From Ganoderma boninense (taxonomy: Eukaryota > Basidiomycota > Agaricomycetes > Polyporales > Polyporaceae): a stretch of 64,000 nt of DNA. Under the pieces are notes generated by a model. The model was given only the letters and a program-made list of their open reading frames with translations. It was not told the origin of the DNA and ran no database searches. Of the stretch, positions 10,313 through 21,454 are shown one piece after another. The stretch covers positions 1,017,395-1,081,394 of the forward strand of contig PJEW03000013.1 in assembly GCA_002900995.3 (NCBI GenBank), given 5' to 3'. Made by a program: the position numbers and the translations under genes. The stretch's first letter is position 1, and every line of letters starts with the position of its first letter.

Positions 10313-11308
10313 CTACCGCCGGAGTTGGACGAGCGTTTGGAGGACCTCTGGTCGTAACTTCTTCTCCGCGAGGGCGTTCGAGGTTGCCCACGCGTACTCC
10401 GACGGGTCCGGCTTCTGCCTCTTGGAGGAGTGTTCATCCTCGCTAAGAGCGAGGGGCGAGATCGACCGCGAGTGGGATCGTCCGCTCGACGCGGACTTAC
10501 TCCGTGAGCGGTCCGCGCGTTTCTTCCCCTTTCCGGCAGGTCGAGTGCGAGATCGTCCTCGCTCTCTGCCCTCGTCGTCCGGGTCCACGGAGGAGTGGCG
10601 CGATCCGTGCTGAGATCCGGACTGTGTAGCCTTCCGAGAGACGTCGATCTTGTTGATCTGGGCGCAATAGGTGTCGAGAGCCGATATAGCAGCTGGTGGG
10701 TGGTCTGGTTTCCCATGGATGCCGAGCTTGTTGGCGAGCGACAATGTGACCCAGCCTCTCGAGAGTTCCCCCCTTCGGTACGCTTCGACGAGGTCGATGC
10801 ACTGCTGCGCGATCGCCGTGTTGAAACCTTGTGCCGGCTGCTCGCTCTGCCCCGGCTCAGGACGCTGCTCCTCCGGTTGCTCCTGAAGTCCGGGCTGCAA
10901 CTGCGCGTGGGGCTGCGACTGCGCGTGGGGCTGTGAGTGCTGTCCCCCGCTCGATTGCGTCGAGCTCGTTTGCGTGGTGACTGGCTGCGATTTCGACGGC
11001 CCCGCTTCTGGTTCTGCGATCCGCCCCTGCGCGCGAGATTGTGGCTTTCGCTTCGGAGGTCCATCGCTCGACATGATCTAAGATGGCTCGCGGCTGAATG
11101 TAGCAAAAAACCTGAAAGCATCCCGCTGCCTACATAGCTCTCAGCTCACAGGGGTCGCGCGGACCCAAGAAGGAGCCGCGGCGGATGCGTGTCACCAGGC
11201 GCCACATCGCAGGACGACCTGGGTCTCGGCGGAGGCGCGCAAGGGGACTACCACTGTCCACTCCGCATGCTGGGAGATTCGACTGACGAAAATCACCATT
11301 TTAACTCG
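10310..11308 (-). mobile_element. DIRS-like element fragment (5' end and Gag N-terminus)
   Basis: This is a second, shorter copy of the 5' part of the DIRS-like element at 34218-39334. Both end at the same terminal sequence CCATTTTAACTCG (here at 11308, there at 39334) and share the leader and the Gag start. The copy stops within Gag at about 10310, abutting the DUF6532-like fragment. It lacks the 325-bp insertion found in the other copy, so it shows the empty site at 10756/10757. Confidence 0.85.
10313..11074 (-). pseudogene. DIRS-element Gag-like protein, truncated
   Basis: 253 codons beginning MSSDGPPKRKPQSRAQGRIA. The N-terminal half is low-complexity, rich in Ser, Gln, Glu and Pro. A conserved helical stretch follows (IAQQCIDLVEAYRRGEL, then WVTLSLANKLGIHGKPDH), then a Ser/Arg-rich nuclear-localisation-like region and EYAWATSNALAEKKLRPEVL. 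The frame ends shortly after VQLRR, where the other copy continues for about 200 residues to a zinc-finger end, so only the amino half is left. In full-length elements this protein presumably packages element RNA; that is inferred from position and the zinc knuckle of the longer copy. Confidence 0.8.
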
Positions 11309-12553
11309 ACAAATCCTGATTTCATCCATGTACGCCCCGCCTGTTATATGACCGTCCTCCCTCCACGCAATAAGGTCATTTATCGTCTGCCTCGGGAGAC
11401 AAGCCCCGCCTGCCGTAGACGGTATGATTGACAGCGGAAGCAAGGCCTGCTGGTCCTCCGGGGGGACCAGCAAACCTTGCTTTCGCGGAAAGCAGCTGGG
11501 AGGAGAGGGGAGAAAAGCGGTCAGCCGCCTCGTCGCCGTCGCTGCTCTATATACTGTCGAGATGGCAACCGAAGGCCGAACCCGCCGTTGCTGCGGTTCA
11601 ACAGGGTTCAACACCGAGCACACAGTGTCACGAGTGACCCCACGTGGGAGTGACGTTACCGTCACTTACGGCGTGATTCTTACCCCCTAAACCTTGGACT
11701 ACTTCGTAGCCCAGGAATCGGAAAGCCCTCCTGTCTACGGATGTAAGCAGACTCGTCGATTCAATCTATCCACGCCCACGAACTCGTCTGGTTGCTTCCC
11801 CCTTCTTTATCCATCCTTTTTTCAGATGCCCTCACCTCTCTGTCGACTTCGCCTCCTCGCGACCACCGACTCCCCTCTACCTACTGTATCATCGAGTGGA
11901 TTCCTCTCAGATGCGACCCACGCCTCGCTGGCACCCAGGCAAGCTCTCCATGTTCACCCTATCATCACTCTACACCTCGGTTTACCTGTGCGCTGCCTTT
12001 AAATTACTTGCTTTCCTGGACCTCCTTTCTCTGCAGTTCTGAGTCCTCAACGTCAACCACTGCTTTCGCCCTCGATGATCCTCTGCCATTTGTTCGACGT
12101 CGGAGTCCTCCCGCAAGGTCTGACTCTTGCGAGATCCCGGTATGATGGGCAGGCTCCATCGGTACGTCCACTGTCCAGGTTCGTGATCACGCGCATGCGA
12201 AGAGTGCAGGGGATAGGATGCCGACGAGGTCACAGATGAAGGAGAGAAGAGAGCAGGAAGACCCCTCGCGTCGCGAGTTCCAATGACACATGGACCCAAC
12301 CTTGTCGTGCGGAAGGACGACGAACGAGACCACCATGAGCACATACAAACAAATTTGAAACGGTCACACATGGCGCTGGCGCTGATCCCGACGTGCCACA
12401 CACTCTCGATCGCCAGGAGCCGAGGCTCTTCTCCTCGCCCTCAGAAGCCCCGCCAGGTGTTCATGCGGAGAAAGCAATACATTAGCACAGATACAGTAAC
12501 CAAAACATACATCCCGCCCTTCTGCCGTCGGTATCGTCCTCCCTCGCCGCCCG
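11309..12553. other. Non-coding stretch with a compact hairpin cluster
   Basis: No convincing gene. At 11440-11493 several inverted repeats are packed together: TGCTGGTCC/GGACCAGCA with a 7-nt loop (11448-11472), an outer GCAAGG/CCTTGC pair, and GCTTTC/GAAAGC with a 3-nt loop (11479-11493). A CTATATA motif lies about 60 bp further at 11547. This could be the promoter or leader end of an unidentified LTR. The rest of the segment is pyrimidine-rich with only short, composition-driven ORFs. Confidence 0.4.
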
Positions 12554-13051
12554 ATGGCTCGAAAATACCGCCCAAGCCGCTCTGGACTCTCCGCCGTGTC
12601 CACTTGCCACTCAGATCGCGCGTCGGAGCTAGCTGCCTCCGACAAGTCTGGCTCGAACTCATCCGGAGGAGTGCGGTCGAAGCTGACCATCGACGTCGAC
12701 ACCGTCTCTCCAGGGCTCAGCGGTCATCTCGGAAGCGATATCGATGTCGGATGGTACATATTCAGGTATCTTGCTGTTGGAGACGTGCTCGCACTCGCAT
12801 TCGGATTTCGTTCGGGTGAGCGGAGGTACGCGGGTTCTGAGACGAGGGTGGAGTTGTCGGACATGGATACGGACATGGATACGGACACGGAGGCGGAGTT
12901 GGTGTGGGTGCGCATATGCGCGGAGATGGACGACACGGGGTACGCGTTGTCGAACGCGGAGGATGACGTCGACCAAGGTAGTGGGGAGAATCGGGGAAAT
13001 GGTGGGGGCTTGTGCACGGATGTAGAGGAAGCGGAGGGCCAATGGGGGTAG
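12554..13051 (+). CDS. Hypothetical ORF, 165 codons
   Basis: An ATG-initiated frame (MARKYRPSRSGLSAVSTCHS) rich in Ser and Gly at the start and acidic later, with a short repeat MDTDMDTDTEAE from a 12-bp DNA repeat near 12862-12890. A weakly hydrophobic stretch (WYIFRYLAVGDVLALAFGF) lies in the middle. No family is recognised and the opposite strand is also open in this GC-rich DNA, so it may be spurious. Confidence 0.2.
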   Translation: MARKYRPSRSGLSAVSTCHSDRASELAASDKSGSNSSGGVRSKLTIDVDTVSPGLSGHLGSDIDVGWYIFRYLAVGDVLALAFGFRSGERRYAGSETRVELSDMDTDMDTDTEAELVWVRICAEMDDTGYALSNAEDDVDQGSGENRGNGGGLCTDVEEAEGQWG

Positions 13052-16000
13052 GAAGCAGACTTGGCACTGGGAAGGAATGGGACGAAAAGAGTCGAGCTAT
13101 CGGAAGGCGTGTCTGAATGTGCAATCGAGTTAGTCCGCGTTCTATACGTGCGCGCCATACGCAACCGGCAATGAGGTTGAGTGCGAGCGAGATGATACCT
13201 ATTCACTGCCAGTCTCCCACCGCGGCTGTGGAACGCACGCCTCCCCCCTCTCCTCCTGCTCCACCTACTATAGCTTCCCGCCCCAGAGTAGCATATCCCC
13301 ATCTCTGTATTCCAGCGCGCTGAGCGATCCCACGGAAAATTGCGTTGCGGGCACCCACCCGCTCTAGGGACGGGGGAGTTCTGACGTGCGGCGGGGCAAC
13401 CGCTGACCGTACTCCTGACCGCAGCAAGAGGCAGGACCCAGGGGCGCAAACGTACCCATAGTGTGGCAGGTTTATAACCCGCTCCCTTGCCTTCAATGGC
13501 CGGGAGGGGATGGGCGTCCGCAACGCAATTTCTTCCGATGCCCTGCCTCTCCTGATATCTTACGACCTACCCTCTATTGCCCCCATCCTCACTGCGCAAC
13601 AGCGTACCCCTTCACCAGCGTTAACGCCACTCCCCCCTAGCCATCCCCCTAGTTTTGCACGGGCCTTCAGGCCCCAGGTACCGCCGACCACATTCTATTC
13701 TGAGTAGCTACACATGTATTCAAGGCCTATCATGAGGCGCGGCCTCGCAGGGCAATAAACGGGATCGAGAAAGAAAGAAAGAGATGATACCTATCTGTGA
13801 GGACAGGCCGTTCATCTCGACGAAAGACCGGTCAGACTTGCCAAGGTTGGATTTGCGCAAGGTTCTCCCGCAACATCGCGTCCAGCGGTAGTAAGCAGTG
13901 GATACTCACCTCACATCCTGATTCTGTACCATTCCCGACTCTTCTGCCGCATCCCCTGCGTCGCATCGCCCCATCCTGGCTTACGCGCATCGCCGTACCT
14001 AAATCCAAAGAGTGTCGCACTCCCAAATGTGCCCCTCCTCAACAGTCATAGGAACAGCAGGAACAAGAACGCGCCGCCGACACCGCCGACAATCCCGCCA
14101 ACAAGCCCATCAGCACTGAGTCTCCGGTTATATGACACGATCTCTCTGCCTGAGGCAGAGATCGCCATCGTCGGAGTAATTGGGTTGTCTCTGGCGGTGG
14201 TGGACGCGGCAGAGTCTCAGGCAGACGGTATCGGGGTCTAGGTGACGGTCTGCGTGGTCGTAGAGATGGGAAGGGAGCTGGAAAAGAAGGACTAAGTGGG
14301 CATGTGCGAGGGGTGGAACGGGGGGCACTCGAGGGTGTATGCGAGGAGATCGAGGGCGATGCAACCAGGAGGCAAGACACACCCAGAGGGCCAGGTCCCG
14401 TTATCTCCGTCGTCGTGTTGTCGTCCTCGTCGTGTCGTCGTCCTCATCGTGTCGTCGCTGCTGTCATTGTCGTATCCCGGTCGTGGAGGGTGTGGAGGAT
14501 GGTATGGGTTGGACGATGAGAGGAGGAGTGTAGATGTTGCGTGATTGGGGTAGGCAGCAGGAGGTCGGCCATGTGGACTGGGATGTGCGAAGAGGCGGGA
14601 GGAGACAGGTTTTGTGCGGCACGGTGCGTAGGTAGAGGGCTCATGCTGACAAAGTGAGTACGCACCTGGAGGTTGCACGGGAACGGTCGCGGCCTCGCGG
14701 TGTCTGTTTGAATGAGACAGAGGCGAGGCGTCCACCGAAAGACTATCGAGGATTGGACTCCGGGCGTAAGGGATCCCGCGCGCCACTCTCGACCTGAATC
14801 CTCATCCGGCCATCCCAGTCCCCATCCCGAAGCGGCGACTGGGACCTGCGTAATGCTTAGCGCCCGCGACGGGGACCTGCTTTTTGGCCCTGGACAAACA
14901 AACAGAGAGCTTGCAGCGGATCCCGCAAGCATTAGCCTCTCCATCCTCCTCGATCTTCGTCTGGCTGTTCTGATCTAGTGAAAATCGGACGGATCAAGCT
15001 CTCTAACGACGAAGCCGTTACAGTAAGTAACCGTAACCAAGTCTGTGGGACGGTGAGTACAACCCATTGCTCCACTCCACCGATCGACTTAGACACTCGC
15101 ACTAATACCGAGGGTATCCCCCCAAGATCTGGAAGCACAAGCCCCTTCGATCGGTGTGCGATCCTTCGCCCAAGTCGACATCCACCTACCATCGGTTCCA
15201 CCATCCCTGCTACTCTCAAGTCAAGTCAGCCGTCGCTCGAGACGGCTACCCCCTCCTGCGCTTCATCCCAGCCATCACGTCCTACACCGGACAACTTGCG
15301 GAGCCCAGCATTTCGACTGGCAACATACTTTGAGGACATCATCCCCACGCACGCCTCCGTGCAAGCAGCAGTACGATCTGAGCTCAGACTGTGGACCAAT
15401 GTCATGGACAAGGGCAACTTTCATGGACAAGGCTTTCCACAATGTCGCTTACCCTACGTCTAGCAGGCCTCAGTTCACAGAAAGCCCGTACCTTTCCGAT
15501 CGGCTCACGCCCGCACATCCGAGGTCATCGTGTATCATCTAGTTCCTTCCCAGTGTATACTTACTGTATTGGTAGCCACCAGAGCAGTTGTATCCTTGTA
15601 GGTTAGAGACAGTGGCAACTTCTGCCGAGACGGCCACCATGCCACTATAATCATTGAAGCTATCCATCTATCGGTGATCCCCACAACAGAATTGGAATTT
15701 CCCATAACAGGCTGGGGACGAGCCTATGTGTCCGAGCTCGAAATCACGCAGTTCTTCTTCCTTGCACTCAGCAATTTTAATTCCTATTCATACAAAAATA
15801 CAAGAAAATTCATACATCACCTTCGGTTCGATTGACATACTGGCTTTCTACCTAACGACAGTGGTTGCGAAAGGACGGGAGGAACAGAAAACAGAGGGTC
15901 ATGGCAAGCCGAGCCAGCATACCGTACACGCGAAAGTCCGGAACAAGAAAGAAAGCCCCCTGCGAAGCCGCTCAAGTCAAGAAAGTCCCGCTCGCACCGA

Positions 16001-16054
16001 ATCTCGCGAAGAATCTGGCGGATGCGTCGCGCGATTCCTCTGGACGCGAACTAC
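13052..16054. other. Long segment without a supportable gene
   Basis: Frames here are short and overlap on all strands, as expected in GC- and pyrimidine-rich DNA. A GTC-rich simple repeat (cgtcgtcgt-like) lies at about 14405-14465. A frame at 14978-15463 (MKIGRIKLSNDEAVTVSNRN) is open for 161 codons but matches no family I know. The last few hundred bases may hold the final exon of the Zn2Cys6 gene that starts at 18618. Confidence 0.4.
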
Positions 16055-18618
16055 TTACCCTGCAGGACTATCGTGCATCTCCCGATCCACTGGATACCGC
16101 GTGTTGATCTCGTCCACGGAGTTCCGGGAGAAGCCGCGGAAGATGGTCCGCTCTTGGTCGATGTTGAGCCGCCCGATGGCCTCATCGGAGTACGTACCGA
16201 AGCGTTGGCCGGTCAGCAGCTCTTCCCGGCGAGCGAGCTCATGCTGCTGGGCCCGGCTGGTGAACTCGCGAGAAACGGCGGCAGCCCAGGCGGCGCGGAG
16301 CTCTTGGAGCTGGATGGTAAACTCCCGAGTATCGCCCAGCTGGGCCCGAAGAGGAGGATACTCGGGCGATGGCGAACCGACGGGAGTAGGCACAGGCGAG
16401 GGCCGACCGGGCGCAGATGGCAATTCGGGAAGAACCTGAGCGGCAGTTGCTTCCTGCTCGACGAGTTCGTTCGGCACCTCCAGACCATCACTGTCGAGAG
16501 TCACGGAGCTATCGACGACCAGTCCCTCGTCATCCGAAGCGTCCTTATTCTGAGGGGCGGAGACAGCCAGCACGGGCTCGAAATTGAAAACCTGCCGGAC
16601 AGCGTTAGCGGTAGCAAAGAGAATACGTCCGATCCAGCTCACCAGTCGGCGCCGCTTTGCAGTCTGCAGGCGAGAGAAGTTGTGTATAGGCATCGGTGGG
16701 TCAGCGTCTAGCAGGACTCCACTCGCGGCGATGTCTGGAGGATCCTCACCACTCTCCTCACTCTCGTCCTCTGACTCTACGATCCGCGGTCGTTTCTTCT
16801 TCTTGAGGAGCGAGGACTCCACTATAGGTGAATCCTCGCGAGAACGCTTGCCAGGCGGAGGCAGCTGTTCGACTTTGAGGCGAGAAGCCGCGCGAGTTAC
16901 GGGACCGGTGGAAGAGATGGACGTGTCGCGGCCACCTTGAGTAACCCTCGGAGCGGAAGAGGTAGCCGTGGCGTCCTTGTCGCCGGTCGACGCGTCGTCG
17001 GGGCTCCTCGGGACAACGACGCCAGGAAGGAGACGAGCCCCCGGGATCGCCTTGTAGGTCGGCAGGAAGCGGGCGTCGTAGACGGGAAGGGAGGACCGGT
17101 CGTAGAGGAACTCGGTTGGGGTCCGAACAGTGGGGGAGTAGGTGACAATTTCGGTGGTGCTCTCACTGGTCCGCATGGTCCGGGCTCGCCCAACACACCG
17201 GAGGAGGGCCTCGCGGTCGACTTCCGTCAACTGATTCGCCTCGGGGCAACCCTCGATAGCGTGGATGACGGCCTCTACCCATGCGCGTTCTTGAAGCGAA
17301 AGATGCGACGAGTACGAATACCCCATTCCATTGAAGATGGCGACAGGGATGTTGCGGTGGGAACCGCCTTTGATTTCTCCCCGGCTGTTTCGCCCCCAGC
17401 GAGTGCACTTGTCGTGCCTACAGCGGCACTGGTCGCAGACAGCGCGGCCCTGGTCCTTGCTGGGGGTGCACATCTCCCTGTTTCGCACACACATGTCGCA
17501 CTGTCGGAGGAACGGAGCCCACATTAGTCGGGGGCGCAGGCTCAAGTGCGGCCGAAGGGAACTCACGCGGACGTCCTCATTCCAGCTAATGTGGATGTTG
17601 TGCTTCTCGCAGTCGGCCCTCTTCCTGCGCAAGGCGGGTGTCTCCTCGAGGAGGCGGTATTTCTCCGCGGCCGAAAGCTTCTTTCCAGAAGAGCGCGTCG
17701 CGGGGGTTGCGTTCTTCGAGTTGATGACTTCCTCCTCTTCGCCGCTGCCGGATGGGTCAACCTCGTCAACTTCTGCTTCTGCTGGCACGACGCGTGCCGC
17801 CGAGGAAGGACGCTTGGTCTTCTGTGCGCCCGACGAGATGGACATGCGAGCGGTGCGCTTCACGAGAGGAGCGGCGGGTGGGTCGGCGGGCTTCCTAGAC
17901 GACGAAGAACTGGAGCTGAAGGGTTTCTTGGTCGGAGAAGAGGACGGGGGAGGCTTCGCGGGAAGCCGGGTGGTCAGCCGAGGGAAGGCGTCCCCCGAGG
18001 GGAAAGGGCCGCGACTGACCTTGACCGAGTTGGACAGAAGGCGAAGGAAGCGGGGATGGAAGGTCCGGTAGGCGTGAGCCGCGGCCCCTATCGAACGGTT
18101 TCGACGTGAGCGACGCGAAGGAGGAGAACAATACAGGGGAGAGACGTGCGTTCCTCGTCGGCGATCTTGCTCGCCGCCTCCAGATTGTGCAGCTCGCGTT
18201 GAGCGTCCTGGAAGTTGAACTCAACCTCAGCGAGTGTGATCTGGTACTCTTCCAGAGCTTCGTCCTCGTCCGCTGGGGCTTCCGCTTTCAGCCCTTTCAC
18301 CTTGTCCTGGGCGGCGCGAACAACCTCCGCGTGATTATCACGCGTACGAGCAAGATAGTCAGCCTTCACACTACGAGACACCATCGAGTACTCAGCGAGG
18401 AACCCCTCCGCCACATCTTGGCCAATTCGGCGCCGCGCCACGCCCTCGATAAACTCCTTGAATACAACCTCGAAGTCGGCGTCCGGAGCGTGCGCGAGGT
18501 CGGTGAGCGTGTGGACGGCTGCGAGGAACGCGGTGGAGATTTCGTTCGCGCTCTCCTCAGTGAGCGCGAAGCCGGGAGCTTGAACACGGGTAAGCAGGGC
18601 AGAGAAGAGGGAGGCCAT
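16055..18618 (-). CDS. Zn(II)2Cys6-type zinc cluster protein, multi-exon
   Basis: The first exon begins at 18618 (MASLFSALLTRVQAPGFALT), is helical and acidic, and ends near 18130. A second long exon is open from about 18050 to 16055. A 66-nt intron (17566-17501, GTGAGT...GACTAAT...CAG) is in frame and must be removed. Splicing joins NEDVR to CDMCVRNREMC, giving a cluster CX2CX6CX10CX2CX6C, the fungal Zn2Cys6 DNA-binding pattern. After it come a helical domain (LQERAWVEAVIHAIEGCPEA), a Ser/Arg-rich linker and a C-terminal coiled-coil-like region (QLQELRAAWAAAVSREFTSR). The exon-1/2 junction is not fixed (17990-18140). The apparent stop at 16055 overlaps a consensus donor GGTAAGTAG, so the protein may continue into another exon. 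Unlike classical activators, the cluster is internal. It is probably a nuclear transcription factor, although agaricomycetes carry expanded families of such proteins with no known target. Confidence 0.7.
17501..17566 (-). other. In-frame 66-nt intron that splits the zinc cluster from its exon
   Basis: Minus strand: donor GTGAGT at 17566, branch-like CGACTAAT, acceptor CGACAG ending at 17501. The length is a multiple of three and contains no stop, so naive translation would insert 22 residues just before the first cysteine of the zinc cluster. Confidence 0.8.
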
Positions 18619-18769
18619 GGTGGAAGCAAGTAGAAGGCGGAGAGAAGCGCGCTGGATTTGCTGGGGACTGCAGGGGCGTAGTGCTGCGGCAGCGAAGATC
18701 CGGATCGTAACCCCAACCAGAAGCCCCGCCCCTTCCGAGCCGAGAACTGAGAACTGATTTGCTGGAACC

Positions 18770-20290
18770 GACTACGCTATAACAAATAGCTCAGGTGAGC
18801 TAGGTAAAGTAGGTACCTCGCCGGACCAATGGGAAGGTGAGAATTGCAAACTACTGCGAGGTGAGACGATCATTGGAGATACGCAAGGTGAGGGGGAAGA
18901 ACCAATGTAGAAGGCGTATGAGATGGGAAAGGGTAGAGAATGCGCTTGTATGAACCCCATATGCGAGCTGTCAACCGAATGGACGCAGAGTGCCACAATG
19001 CCGCAACGCGAGAAAGGAGACGCCTGCGAGCGCTTGCAAGGCTTTCGTCCATTCACTTTTCGACTTGCGTGATTAACGCTTCGATCTGGCGCACCGGCTC
19101 GCTGTAGCTCCATCCCAAACGGGAGATGATCGATGACGTTTGCAAGGTACAAGGCGGTCGCGTACGCGTGCGCGTGTTCCGTTCGATGAGGCGGAACTAC
19201 ACTCTACGAGGGCGGCGTGGATGTGAGTACGGTCGGCCGAGGTCCCTGCACATGCTAGCATGACCATAGTGAGTAATGACAAAAAAGACAACGCTGAGCC
19301 CACGAGCTTACCTGTGAATCGTACGCAGCGAACGAGCTGAGCGAGACGTGAGCCGCGCTGGCAATAGGGGGCTCGGATGACCAGGAGGCGACCGATGTGC
19401 CGGGGAAGGTCCGCGCCATGCAAACCCAGGAGAACATTCGTGAAGCCCCATGCCAGCCTTCCGGGCACCTTCTATCAATCCACGCGTTCGGACGCGATCG
19501 GAGACCTTTGGAACATGAGCACGACATTATACTACCAGACACGCGGTGTGAGAGGAGACAAACAGATGTCATGTCTTCGGGGTGCGGGTGAGATGAGAAA
19601 GGAGAGACGAACGTACTCATGCTTCGCGATGAGCATGTCAGCGTGCGTTTTCAGCACTGTACGCAGAACGGACAGACCATAGCCCAGGAAGTCGTGAATA
19701 TCAGATACAAGGTCGTCCTGTCCATGGACCTGATAATCGTTGAAGTTTGGCACCAAATGTGCTGGAGGGCCGCGAAGCTCCAGGGATCAAGAACGAAACA
19801 CGGCCAGGAGTAAAGGACGTACATTAGGAAGTGTGTCCGTAATGCTCGTTGTTGAGAAACGCGGAAGTAAAGGTGAACATGGAGTCTGCAGTGTCAAGGT
19901 ATTCTCTGTAGAGCCGATAAGTACCTGACCGTGTGTTGTACCCAGGTTCAAGTCGGAGTTCACAAGTCAGAGGTTCGAGTGCGAGACGACGTGGAGCAGT
20001 GAAGATGAATGGCCGGGAGTCGGACGCTGCGTGGAAGGAAGAATAGAGTACGGGGTCGTCATCCAAGTGGGGGAACTGCGGAGAGGGCGTTGAAAGCCTC
20101 GCTCCAAGGATCGAGCAGACAGACGGCCAGGAGGAAGGACGTGCACCACAGGAAGTGTCCGGGATGTTCTTGGGCACGCAAGGTGAACGAGAATATAGAC
20201 TCTGCAGTGAGAATATGTCGCATACAACAGTCGACAACGACCAGGTGTACATACGTTGTTTTTTCAAAGTAGCGAAAAGGATTTCAGACG
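18770..20290 (-). pseudogene. Decayed multi-exon gene region with internal duplication
   Basis: Minus-strand blocks look protein-like (FNDYQVHGQDDLVSDIHDF; LDDDPVLYSSFHAASD) and are bounded by splice-like sites, but I cannot join them into one frame. Two segments (about 20085-20225 and 19745-19895) are diverged copies of each other. Each starts after a CACTGCAG acceptor-like motif and contains a GGACAC...CTTCCT...ACGTCC core followed by a CTCGATCCTTGGAG-like stretch, so an exon-sized unit of roughly 330-340 bp appears tandemly duplicated. A further block (19265-19530) has a relative at 28825-29075. The family is not recognised. Confidence 0.35.
19265..19530 (-). repeat. Dispersed repeat, copy 1
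   Basis: Shares an extended block with 28825-29075: an ACGAGCTTACC donor-like site, GTACGCAGCGAAC, AGAACATTCGTGAAGCCCCA, CAATCCACGCGTTCGG and ACATGAGCACGAC in the same order and spacing. Both copies sit among minus-strand exon-like sequence; one shared frame reads WGFTNVLLGLHGA. They are probably two remnants of one multi-copy gene family. Confidence 0.65.
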
Positions 20291-20670
20291 TTCCCAGCCG
20301 CGAACCATGTAAGCCTTTCTAGTCGTCCGGGTGGGAGTTCTCCAGCGAGTCAGAGGCTGGAGTGTGTGATTCTGTAGGAGTTGGTTGAGCGCAGGCGTGC
20401 ACGTATCTAAGCTGGGGACTTACGACGATACCTGGACAAGGAGAGCATCGTTCACTGGCAATTGCAAGTTGAAGAAGGGAGGACGAGAGCCGCCGGCGGC
20501 CCAGCCCAGGCTGCTTGCCATCGTGGAAAATCGGAACAGAGCCCTGTTGTTGCTTATTTGTTCCTCGTGGCGGAGGCTTTGCGCCATGCTTGCTGGAGAC
20601 GAGAGCCGTCCTCGCTCTTGCTTTCTCGACTCGGGCTCTCCTCAAGAGTGCCGTCGCCGTCTCTGTCATC

Positions 20671-21454
20671 ATGTCGTCTCCTGCCGCTCGTCCCTTCCCG
20701 ACTATGGCGCCTCAGCTCAACATCAAGAGCAGCGACTCCGCTACGCCGGCCCGTATCCTTGGCCCAGGAGCTTCAGGTGCGTCGCACGGCCTAACTTTGC
20801 TGGCTTCCCCACATGACGAGCGTGGTGTGGTTGCAGTAGGAAGACGTCGCTGACATGCAGGTGTCCCACCTGGTCTACACCATTGCGAAGCGGCTGATGA
20901 GCAACCAGTCCAAGGTCTGTCGTCTCCCCACCTCGCTGGCATCAGACCTGCGACTCGGATCTCTGTCCTAACACTCGTCCGCCTCCCTCTCCCTCACGCG
21001 ACAGTGCAGGTCCCCCCCGTAGACGATCTCCTCTATCTTCAAGGAGTACGCGGGCGCACCGCTCGGCCGCAAGCTGCTCTCGCTCGTCCCCGGGCTGGGG
21101 TATGCGGCGGGGTACAGGGTCACCCAGCGGATGTACAAGTATGGCGGGCAGCCTTGACTCTCGGATGTCCTGGGGAGGGATTGCAAGGAGAGTTTCGCGC
21201 CCACGTTCGAGGAGCGCAAGGGCAAGATGATGATGCAGACCACCGCGGGCTGGTACGTCGTACGCGCACCCGTTCCAGGGATGCTGCGCTGACGCATTGA
21301 GCGAAGCCTGGCTGGGATCAACAAAATCGTGAGTGTCTCGCGTGGCGTGCTGGGTTTGTTTTCTTCCGTATCGTGTCTAATGTCGCCACCCGCGCAGGTC
21401 CTGCATTCGATCGACCCGCGCAATATCGATCGTCAGGTGAACCCGGAGGCCTGA
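20671..21454 (+). pseudogene. GGC1-like: Mitochondrial GTP/GDP carrier (Ggc1-like) pseudogene
   Basis: Split coding blocks match the N-terminal third of the Ggc1/Yhm1 carrier of the mitochondrial inner membrane. Exon 1 starts at 20671 (MSSPAARPFPTMAPQLNIKS) and ends at a GTGCGT donor at 20777. Next come YTIAKRLMSNQSK, then LGRKLLSLVPGLGYAAGYR and TQRMYKYGGQP, TTAGSLAGI, and finally a short block ending RQVNPEA with a stop at 21452-21454. The transporter signature PX(D/E) is destroyed twice: HPVDT-like reads HLVYT, and LPLD-like reads HSID. A stop follows YGGQP. The membrane segments that should follow are not recognisable. This is a dead duplicate; the functional gene should be elsewhere. Confidence 0.75.

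Noticed and set aside
10174..11121. Minus-strand frame of 315 codons
   Set aside because: Arg/Ser-rich alternate frame of the DIRS Gag fragment; the copy at 37-39 kb conserves the other frame.
11192..11665. Minus-strand ORF of 157 codons
   Set aside because: Crosses the DIRS element boundary at 11308 and the hairpin cluster, so it cannot be one ancestral gene; no domain.
13797..14051. Small ORFs in 13.1-15.6 kb as genes
   Set aside because: Short, overlapping on several frames, no splice-consistent structure or recognised domain.
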